9,518 bases of DNA from an uncultured Thermomicrobiales bacterium (GTDB lineage: Bacteria; Chloroflexota; Chloroflexia; Thermomicrobiales; UBA6265), in NCBI GenBank assembly GCA_902806375.1, contig CADCWK010000062.1, forward strand, positions 1 through 9,518, in the 5' to 3' direction. Numbering within the stretch: position 1 is the stretch's first letter; each line of letters starts with the position of its first letter. The position numbers were made by a program, and so were the translations under genes. The notes under the pieces are model-generated. The model was given only the letters and a program-made list of their open reading frames with translations. It had not been told where the DNA came from and did no database searches. Shown here one piece after another: positions 4,576-9,518 of the stretch.

Positions 4576-6933
4576 TCAGGAGATCGGCCCGCTGGCGTCG
4601 GCGTCATGCCCATGGGCGACGGGGGCCCGGACGACATCGGGCACGACTGGTCCGTCCGGGGACACCGGAGTCCGGGCTCCCGGCACGACGGACCGGACGA
4701 CGGCGGGAACCGCTCGCAGCGGGCGGGCGGGGGCTCCATCCCGGTCGGCGGTCTCGTCCGCTACCCGACCCGGCCCGCCGGGCTGGTCGGCGAGCGAGGA
4801 CGGGGTCATCTCCGTCAGCCACGCGGTCATGTCGCTGGCAGGCATCGCGGCGGCCAGCAACCAGCCCTGGACACGATCGCAGCCGGCGGCACGGACGGCA
4901 TCGAGTTGCTCGACGGACTCGATGCCCTCGGCGGTGACGACCATGCCGAGGGCGTGGGCCAGCGACGTGATCCCGGCCACGATCGTCCGGTCGGGTCCGT
5001 CCCCGGACAGCCGCTGGATGAATCCATGGTCGAGCTTGAGGTCGGCGGCCCGCATGACCCGGAGATGGGCGAGCGAGCTGGTCCCGGCCCCGAAGTCGTC
5101 GAGGGACAGGGAGATGCCGTGGGCGTGAAAGGTCTCCAGCGTCGGCGCCAGGGTCGCCAGGGCGGCGGGATCGGTCCGTTCGCTGATCTCGAGCCGGAGC
5201 CGGGAGGGCGCCAGACCGAGGTGATCCAGCGTCGCCAGGACCCGATCGAGGAAGGCCGGGTCGGTGAGCTGCCGGGCGGCGACATTGACGTTGATCTGAG
5301 GTGGCGCGACCAGGCCCGGATCCTGATCCCAGCGCTGGAGCTGACGGCAGGCGACGTCGACGACCCAGTCACCGAGCGGGAGGATCAGTCCCGTCTCCTC
5401 GGCCAGCGGGATGAACCTGGTCGGGGACACCCGGCCACGGTGCGGATGGTCCCAGCGGAGCAGCGCCTCGACGGTCACGATGGCGCCGGTCGCGACGTCG
5501 ATGATGGGCTGGTACTCCAGCGCCAGTTGGTGGTGCTCGATGGCCTGGCGCAGGTCCGCGATCAGGAGGAACTCCTCACCGGCCCGGTCGAGGTGGGGCG
5601 CGTAGTGGACGATCCGGTCCCGGCCGGTGCCCTTGGCGGCTCGCGCCGCGAGGCTGGCCTCGCGGGTCAGGTCGGTCACGCCCTGGCCGGGCTGGTTGAT
5701 CGTGATGCCGATACTGCCCCCGACCACGACCTCACGACCCGCGATCGGGACGCTGCGGCGCAGGGTGGTGAGCAGGCGCCCGGCGATCCGGTTCGCGGCG
5801 ACGGGGGAGGTCCGTGGGATCACCGCGACGAACTCGTCGCCGCCGAAGCGGGACAGCGTCCCGGCCGCACCGAGTTCAGCCGACAGCCCCTGCGCCAGCG
5901 TGGCGAGGACGGTATCGCCAGCCGTGTGGCCCCAGGCATCGTTGACGAACTTGAACCGGTCGAGGTCGATGAACAGGACGGCCACGGTCCCGGGCGGCTC
6001 GCTGACGAGCAACTCGCCGAGCCGCTCGTCGAGGAACGTCCGGTTGGAGAGGCCGGTCAGGGTGTCGCGGTGGGCGAGGCGACGGAGGTCGTCCTCGACG
6101 GCCTTCCGGGCGGTGATGTCGCGGACGACCCCCTGCCAGTTCACGAGCCGGCCGTCGGCCCCGGGAACCGGCGTCGCGGCGTCATGGACCCAGACGACCT
6201 GGCCGTCCCGCGCGACCATCCGGTACTCGGCGGTGTAGTTGGTTCCGGTCGCGGTCGCGTGTTCGTCGATCTCCTGGACCCTGCGGCGGTCATCCGGATG
6301 GATCCGGCGTGTCCAGAGCGAACGGTCAGCGATGAAGGCGGCGGGCGGGTCCCCCAGGAGTTCCTCGACGAAGGGACTGATGTAGGAGATGGTGGACTCA
6401 GCGGTCATCTCCTCGGTGTAGATGATGGCGGGCACCTGCTCGACGATGTGACGGTAGCGGGTTTCGCTCTGCGCGAGCAGGGAGGCGGCGGTGCGCTGCG
6501 CGTCGATGTTCCGGAAATAGACCGTCAGCCCGTTGGTGGCGGGGTAGACCTGGATGTCGAACCACCCGCCCAACGGGGGGTAGAAGATCTCCATCGCGAC
6601 CGTGGCACCGTCCCGCATCGCCCGCTGGTAGGCGTCGCCCAGCGAGGTCCCGGCGATCTCCGGGAAGGTTTCCCAGATGTCGCGGCCGAGCAGATCCTTG
6701 GCGGACCGGAGCAGCAGCCGCTCCGCCTCAGGGTTGACGTAGGTAAAGCACCAGTCCTGATCGAGTGCGAAGAACGCGTCGGTGACGCGTTCGAGGATCC
6801 GACGGGCATCGGCTTCGAGCGGGACGAGCCGACCCGGGCGGGTACGGCTACCGGCCCGCCGCCGCGCGGTCATGCTGGTGGATGGGGGAGCGGACGGCCT
6901 GATCCTGCCGCCGCGCGGAGATCTCGGGGCCAT
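4576..6933 (-). CDS. PAS-PAS-GGDEF-EAL cyclic-di-GMP protein
   Basis: This 785-residue protein has no membrane segment or signal peptide and should be a cytosolic sensor that makes and/or degrades cyclic-di-GMP. Order: a basic N-terminus (1-38), PAS 1 (about 40-148, PAS_4-like, with WFDIQVYPATNGLTVYFRNI), PAS 2 with PAC segment (about 155-280, PAS_3-like), GGDEF (about 282-440) and EAL (about 453-712), then a Pro/Val/Arg-rich tail of about 70 residues. The GGDEF motif is intact (GGDEF 364-368, metal Asp323 in FIDLDRFK), but the RxxD inhibitory site before it is absent. The EAL half keeps Glu489 (EAL), Asn550, Glu585, Asp612-Asp613, Lys633, Glu669 and Gln689, so a phosphodiesterase is plausible. 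Start: the ATG at 6933-6931 has GGAG five bases upstream, and third-position GC drops to about 46% in the 27 codons before it, which argues against the in-frame ATG at 7014. Net activity cannot be predicted. Confidence 0.94.
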   Translation of the reverse strand: MAPRSPRGGRIRPSAPPSTSMTARRRAGSRTRPGRLVPLEADARRILERVTDAFFALDQDWCFTYVNPEAERLLLRSAKDLLGRDIWETFPEIAGTSLGDAYQRAMRDGATVAMEIFYPPLGGWFDIQVYPATNGLTVYFRNIDAQRTAASLLAQSETRYRHIVEQVPAIIYTEEMTAESTISYISPFVEELLGDPPAAFIADRSLWTRRIHPDDRRRVQEIDEHATATGTNYTAEYRMVARDGQVVWVHDAATPVPGADGRLVNWQGVVRDITARKAVEDDLRRLAHRDTLTGLSNRTFLDERLGELLVSEPPGTVAVLFIDLDRFKFVNDAWGHTAGDTVLATLAQGLSAELGAAGTLSRFGGDEFVAVIPRTSPVAANRIAGRLLTTLRRSVPIAGREVVVGGSIGITINQPGQGVTDLTREASLAARAAKGTGRDRIVHYAPHLDRAGEEFLLIADLRQAIEHHQLALEYQPIIDVATGAIVTVEALLRWDHPHRGRVSPTRFIPLAEETGLILPLGDWVVDVACRQLQRWDQDPGLVAPPQINVNVAARQLTDPAFLDRVLATLDHLGLAPSRLRLEISERTDPAALATLAPTLETFHAHGISLSLDDFGAGTSSLAHLRVMRAADLKLDHGFIQRLSGDGPDRTIVAGITSLAHALGMVVTAEGIESVEQLDAVRAAGCDRVQGWLLAAAMPASDMTAWLTEMTPSSLADQPGGPGRVADETADRDGAPARPLRAVPAVVRSVVPGARTPVSPDGPVVPDVVRAPVAHGHDADASGPIS

Positions 6934-6938
6934 GGTCG

Positions 6939-6942
6939 CTCC
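6939..6942 (-). promoter_or_regulatory. Weak Shine-Dalgarno of GGDEF-EAL gene
   Basis: Minus-strand GGAG lies five bases before the ATG at 6933-6931. A similar GGAG eight bases before the ATG at 7014 means spacing alone does not settle the start; the coding-like third-position bias does. Confidence 0.4.
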
Positions 6943-6977
6943 AGTGACTGGGGATGCCATCCGATCCGGATTCAGGC

Positions 6978-6983
6978 AGCATA
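6978..6983 (-). promoter_or_regulatory. Candidate -10 of GGDEF-EAL gene
   Basis: Minus-strand TATGCT would set transcription near 6971 and give a leader of about 38 bases to the chosen ATG. The hexamer 17 bases upstream (TGGTCG) is a poor -35, so the call is tentative. It would exclude a start at 7014. Confidence 0.25.
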
Positions 6984-7075
6984 GAAGACCTGACGAGGGC
7001 CGACCATGACCCATCCGTCATACTCCGGTTCATTCTGGCCTATTCCACCCTTTCCGACGGGTTCCCACCCGGTGC

Positions 7076-7093
7076 CGATGTCGATGTCGATGG
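7076..7093. repeat. CGATGT short tandem repeat
   Basis: Two copies of CGATGT followed by CGATGG form an 18-base hexanucleotide tandem. It lies outside any gene. It is too short for a reliable variable locus and may be chance. Confidence 0.35.
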
Positions 7094-7310
7094 CTCCAGC
7101 CTCACCCCTGGCCGTCGCGACGACCGGACCACGGGTCGACCGGTCCTGGCGACCGGTGTCCGGCACGGACCAGACAGCGGCAGGACCCCGGGTCGCGGCC
7201 CAGGGGGACGCGGACGGCGGCGCCATGCCACACTGTCCACAGCGAATGACCGGCAGCCGGCGCCGCACCGATCCCCCGTCTCCCCGGGAGCCGATCAGCG
7301 ACACGGCATC

Positions 7311-7316
7311 GAGGAG
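7311..7316 (+). promoter_or_regulatory. Shine-Dalgarno that supports a TTG start
   Basis: GAGGAG lies eight bases before the TTG at 7325. No ATG or GTG near the start of this frame has comparable support, and the first TM segment begins a few codons later. Confidence 0.6.
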
Positions 7317-7324
7317 ACCGCCTC

Positions 7325-7612
7325 TTGGACCGTGACAATCTCGTCGGCATCATCCTCCTGGGCCTGTGTGCGTTCGTGGCGTTCATCGGCGGCTACGCGA
7401 TCGTCACGGGCAACCGGCTGACCTATACGGGACCGACCTGGATCCTGACGGTCCTGAGCGTGTTCCTGGTCGGCGCCTTCATCTACATGCTGGTCGGCGC
7501 GTTCCGGGCGCGCCGCCGCTCAGGGGGTGGGCAGCAGTGGCCGAACCCGGCGACGGGCAACCGGCCGTGGTGGCGCAGTATCTGGCCATTCAACCGGAAC
7601 GACGGGCGATAG
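7325..7612 (+). CDS. Small two-TM membrane protein, unknown function
   Basis: I do not recognise the family. The frame codes for 95 residues from a TTG supported by GAGGAG at 7311-7316. Two hydrophobic helices are clear, 6-27 (LVGIILLGLCAFVAFIGGYAIV) in part and 39-60 (starting WILTVLSVFLVGAF), joined by a short polar loop with TGNRLTYTGPT. The RARRR run after helix two (61-65) predicts that both ends face the cytosol. The tail (66-95) is Gly/Pro/Trp/Asn-rich with three Trp residues. A hairpin-type small membrane protein fits, possibly a structural or regulatory subunit, but nothing shows which. It stands alone: the upstream neighbour is divergent, the downstream one convergent. The amphipathic pattern and translation signal make it likely real. 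Confidence 0.72.
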   Translation: MDRDNLVGIILLGLCAFVAFIGGYAIVTGNRLTYTGPTWILTVLSVFLVGAFIYMLVGAFRARRRSGGGQQWPNPATGNRPWWRSIWPFNRNDGR

Positions 7613-7684
7613 CGTTCGAGGTAAACGAGGAGGAGCGACCCCCGGGAGCATTCGCCTCCGGCGGTCCGTCCCCGTAATCCCGGG

Positions 7685-7730
7685 CGGCACCGTCGGGAGG
7701 TCGATGGCCACCGCTACGGCAACGGTGCCG
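7685..7730. terminator. Candidate bidirectional hairpin between convergent genes
   Basis: CGGCACCGT (7685-7693) and ACGGTGCCG (7722-7730) are perfect 9-bp inverted arms with 28 bases between. The site lies between the convergent small membrane-protein and VOC genes, where a shared terminator is expected. The long loop and lack of a T-tract make the call weak. Confidence 0.3.
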
Positions 7731-7809
7731 GTGAGCCGTGTCTCCGGGCGCCGCGGCCGCCGAACCCCGTCACGCTGACCGGCCGTCGTCCCCCGGTGAT
7801 CGGGCGGCG

Positions 7810-8247
7810 TCAGGCACGTCGCCCGTGGACGACGGCTTCGATGTTGTTGCCGTCGAGGTCGTAGACGAAGGCCCCGTAGTAGCCCTCGTGGTACTCCGGG
7901 TGCTCGGCGGGTCCCTGCTTCTCCCGGGCGCCGGCGGTGATCGCGGCGTGGAAGAAGGCGTCGACCGCGGCACGGGAGTCCGCGACGAAGGCGACGTGCG
8001 CCGAAGTGGTCGGCTGGTCACCGGGGGCGATCAGGTTGATCGCGAAGTCCGCGGCCCCTTCGACCCCGTAGGCGGAGAAGGTCTCGCCCCGGTCCAGTTC
8101 GTGGAAGCCGAGTGGGGCCAGGGCGCGGGCGTAGAACAGGCGACTGGCCTCCAGGTCGCTGACGAGCAGGTCGACATGGTCGATCACCACGCGGCGGACG
8201 GTGCCCATCGGGGATGGCGCGCCGGGTGTCTGCTCGGGCATCGTCAT
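7810..8247 (-). CDS. VOC-family (glyoxalase/bleomycin-resistance fold) protein
   Basis: A 145-residue single-domain protein of the vicinal oxygen chelate superfamily, whose members bind a divalent metal and act as glyalases, ring-cleaving dioxygenases, thiol transferases or drug-binding resistance proteins. The two babab modules are visible: the first starts IDHVDLLVSDLEAS (22-35), the second SAHVAFVAD (82-90). His24, His84 and Glu137 (in DLDGNNIEAVVH, 130-141) form the expected metal triad, so an enzyme is more likely than a metal-free binder. The HPEYHEGYYGAFVYD stretch (116-130) is typical of a widespread uncharacterised VOC subgroup. The start is the ATG at 8247-8245, with AGGAGG eight bases upstream; the in-frame ATG at 8286 would add 13 residues ahead of that site. 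The gene is divergent from the MFS gene at 8409. The substrate is unknown. Confidence 0.93.
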   Translation of the reverse strand: MTMPEQTPGAPSPMGTVRRVVIDHVDLLVSDLEASRLFYARALAPLGFHELDRGETFSAYGVEGAADFAINLIAPGDQPTTSAHVAFVADSRAAVDAFFHAAITAGAREKQGPAEHPEYHEGYYGAFVYDLDGNNIEAVVHGRRA

Positions 8248-8255
8248 GGCGGCTG

Positions 8256-8261
8256 CCTCCT
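8256..8261 (-). promoter_or_regulatory. Shine-Dalgarno that decides the VOC start
   Basis: Minus-strand AGGAGG, a full consensus match, lies eight bases before the ATG at 8247-8245. It is inside the frame that would start at 8286 and so favours the 145-residue form. Confidence 0.7.
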
Positions 8262-8319
8262 GCCTGGTCGGCCCGGTCGCGCCCATGGCGTCGTCCGGGC
8301 GGTGCTTCGGACTGACGGC

Positions 8320-8328
8320 ATCGTAGCA
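8320..8328 (-). promoter_or_regulatory. Candidate extended -10 promoter of VOC gene
   Basis: Minus-strand TGCTACGAT fits the extended -10 pattern. Transcription would start near 8313, leaving a leader of about 65 bases that carries the Shine-Dalgarno. No strong -35 is visible; the 13-bp dyad at 8347-8359 sits where a -35 would be. Confidence 0.35.
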
Positions 8329-8346
8329 ACCGGAGACGGGGGCTGC

Positions 8347-8359
8347 CCGGACCGTCCGG
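8347..8359. promoter_or_regulatory. 13-bp perfect dyad, candidate shared operator
   Basis: CCGGAC-C-GTCCGG is a perfect 6-1-6 palindrome in the 161-base region between the divergent VOC and MFS genes. Its centre is about 40 bases upstream of the predicted VOC transcript start and about 53 upstream of the predicted MFS start, so one bound dimer could affect both. No regulator gene is visible next to it. Confidence 0.4.
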
Positions 8360-8360
8360 A

Positions 8361-8388
8361 TTCACCCGGTCTCCCTGCCCGTGGTGAA
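8361..8388. repeat. TTCACC/GGTGAA inverted repeat
   Basis: TTCACC (8361-8366) and GGTGAA (8383-8388) are perfect 6-bp inverted arms with 16 bases between. The right arm ends five bases before the MFS -10 box. The centre-to-centre distance of 22 bases is close to two helical turns, which would suit a dimeric regulator. Confidence 0.35.
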
Positions 8389-8393
8389 CGCGC

Positions 8394-8399
8394 TACACT
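8394..8399 (+). promoter_or_regulatory. Candidate -10 for leaderless MFS transcript
   Basis: TACACT (TAnnnT form) lies nine bases before the ATG at 8409. That distance would put the transcript start at or within a few bases of the ATG, and no Shine-Dalgarno is seen before it, which together fit a leaderless mRNA. The -35 region is not conserved. Confidence 0.35.
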
Positions 8400-8408
8400 G
8401 CTCGGCCT

Positions 8409-9518
8409 ATGCCTGATGCGGAATCCGACCCCCCCGTCCAGCCCAGCGATGACGACCGACCGGCCGGCGACGATGGGCCGGCCAGCGAACGGTCACCCGG
8501 CATCCATCTGTCCGCCCGCGTCGCCCAGGTCGCGGCTCGGCCCGACGACGATGTCCCCGGTAGTGGCCGGACTGGCGCCAAGGGCCCGCGTCCGCCGATG
8601 AACTGGCGCCGGACGCTCTACGCACTGTGGATCGCCCAGATCCTGGCTCTCGTCGCCTTCTCGATGCGGATCCCGTTCCTGCCGTTCTTCCTCGGCGACC
8701 TCGGCCTGACGGACGTCGACGACCAGCTCTGGTGGGCGACGGCGATCACCGCCGCCGGGGCGGTCTGCATGACGGTCTCGGCGCCGATCTGGGGGGCAAT
8801 CTCCGACCGCGTCGGGCGCAAGCCGATGGTCCTGCGGGCGATGCTGTTCGCGGCCGCGACGATCGGGCTGATGGGGCTGGCGACGGCGCCGTGGCAGCTG
8901 TTCGGGCTCCGCCTGATCGAGGGCGCGTTCACCGGCACGGTCACGGCCTGCGCGGCGCTGGTCGCGGCGACGGTCCCGCGGGACCGGGTCGGGTTCGGTC
9001 TCGGGCTGATCCAGACGTCGGTCTTCACCGGCGCCTCGCTCGGGCCGCTGTTCGGCGGCCTCCTGGCCGAGCGGGTCGGCTACCGGTGGACGTTCTTCGC
9101 CGCCAGCGGCTTCATGGTGATCGGGCTGCTGATCGTCGTCTTCCTCGTCGAGGAGCGCTTCCAGCCGGTCCGGCGGGCGCTCAACGCGTCCGGGCGACCG
9201 ACCGGGGGCGGCTGGCGGGCGCAGCTGGCGATCCTGGCGATCCCGGTCGTCGGGATCATGATCGTCGCGATGCTGGTGATCCGCGGGACGTCGATGGCGA
9301 TCCAGCCGATCCTGCCGCTGTACGTCGCGGAGCTCGGGTCGACCGGGATCAGCGACGCCGAGATGGCCGGGCTGATCCTGGGGGCGCAGGGGCTGACCAG
9401 CGCGATCGCCTCGATCTACTTCGGCCGGCTCGGCGACCGGATCGGCCACCGCCGGATCCTGACCGCCTGTACCTTCGCGGCCGGCTTCATCTACCTGCCG
9501 ATGGCGGTCGCGACCCAG
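8409..9518 (+). CDS. MFS drug-efflux transporter, MdtG-like (3' end missing)
   Basis: The frame runs open for 370 codons from the ATG at 8409 off the right edge, so the protein is incomplete by roughly a quarter. It is a 12-TM-type major facilitator that should export drugs or other small molecules by proton antiport. TM1 spans about 70-93 with FSMRIPFLPFFLGDLG. Motif A between TM2 and TM3 is WGAISDRVGRKPMVL; a second copy, YFGRLGDRIGHRRIL, lies in the C-terminal half. EERFQP after TM6 and the general order resemble E. coli MdtG as I remember it. Residues 1-63 form an Asp/Pro/Gly/Arg-rich, disordered extension absent from MdtG. Met64 (8598) is an alternative start, but no well-placed Shine-Dalgarno precedes it, whereas ATG-8409 has a -10-like box at leaderless distance. 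The gene is divergent from the VOC gene. Family is certain, substrate unknown. Confidence 0.94.
   Translation, partial: MPDAESDPPVQPSDDDRPAGDDGPASERSPGIHLSARVAQVAARPDDDVPGSGRTGAKGPRPPMNWRRTLYALWIAQILALVAFSMRIPFLPFFLGDLGLTDVDDQLWWATAITAAGAVCMTVSAPIWGAISDRVGRKPMVLRAMLFAAATIGLMGLATAPWQLFGLRLIEGAFTGTVTACAALVAATVPRDRVGFGLGLIQTSVFTGASLGPLFGGLLAERVGYRWTFFAASGFMVIGLLIVVFLVEERFQPVRRALNASGRPTGGGWRAQLAILAIPVVGIMIVAMLVIRGTSMAIQPILPLYVAELGSTGISDAEMAGLILGAQGLTSAIASIYFGRLGDRIGHRRILTACTFAAGFIYLPMAVATQ

Larger units (their letters stand above)
6934..7324. other. Divergent intergenic region
   Basis: These 391 bases separate the GGDEF-EAL gene (minus) from the small membrane-protein gene (plus), so they should hold two outward promoters. 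Near 7021-7060 the sequence is less GC-rich than elsewhere. A CGATGT repeat of almost three units lies at 7076-7093 and a small CGGGT/ACCCG hairpin at 7058-7071. I see no clear promoter for the plus gene and no RNA gene. Frames here translate to low-information Pro/Arg/Ser-rich sequence. Confidence 0.5.

Noticed and set aside
4528..6984. 818-codon open frame on the plus strand opposite the GGDEF-EAL gene
   Set aside because: It is the antisense shadow of a high-GC gene. Its translation is Gly/Asp/Arg-rich without domain motifs, while the opposite strand has intact PAS, GGDEF and EAL motifs.
7232..7241. DnaA-box-like CTGTCCACAG, possible replication origin
   Set aside because: A single site with 7 of 9 matches, no cluster of boxes, no AT-rich segment and no dnaA or dnaN nearby.
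8493..9449. 318-codon open frame on the minus strand opposite the MFS gene
   Set aside because: The translation is a repetitive Arg/Asp/Pro/Gln-rich sequence, a codon-bias artefact of the MFS gene, which has motif A and TM segments in the plus frame.

Overview
The window is about 70% GC. Third codon positions are overwhelmingly G or C, so very long open frames appear opposite the real genes. The organism is a high-GC free-living bacterium. The gene mix (DUF892 ferritin-like protein, MmpL-type RND transporter, PAS-GGDEF-EAL protein, VOC protein, MdtG-like MFS carrier) would suit a high-GC Chloroflexota or Actinobacteria lineage. No rRNA, tRNA or lineage marker is present, so the phylum is an inference.

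Layout. Positions 1-719 hold no convincing complete gene. At 734-1258 (+) lies a DUF892/YciE-type ferritin-like stress protein, followed by a perfect 22-bp hairpin (1291-1338). At 1683-2102 (+) is a stand-alone response-regulator receiver domain, started at GTG from a clear Shine-Dalgarno. Convergent to it, on the minus strand, are a 753-residue MMPL/RND transporter (2131-4392) and, upstream of that and separated by a 183-base gap full of inverted repeats, a 785-residue PAS-PAS-GGDEF-EAL cyclic-di-GMP protein (4576-6933). After a 391-base divergent spacer comes a 95-residue two-TM protein with a TTG start (7325-7612, +). Convergent to it is a VOC/glyoxalase-fold protein (7810-8247, -). Divergent from that is an MdtG-like MFS drug-efflux carrier (8409 to the right edge, +, incomplete).

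How the genes may work together. The transporter and the cyclic-di-GMP enzyme share a strand, but the gap between them carries its own promoter-like and operator-like signals, so they are probably not one tight operon. The lone receiver domain could be a phosphorylation-controlled signalling partner, but no histidine kinase is present. The VOC and MFS genes share a 161-base divergent control region with two dyads and could form a small co-regulated detoxification/efflux pair.

I did not find a clearly new multi-gene system. No CRISPR array, insertion sequence, phage gene or toxin-antitoxin pair was seen. The most interesting leftovers are the structured leader in front of the MMPL gene, the inverted repeats bracketing its putative promoter, the dyads in the VOC/MFS intergenic region, the unusually long perfect hairpin after the ferritin-like gene, and the receiver domain with an altered acidic pocket and phosphorylation loop.
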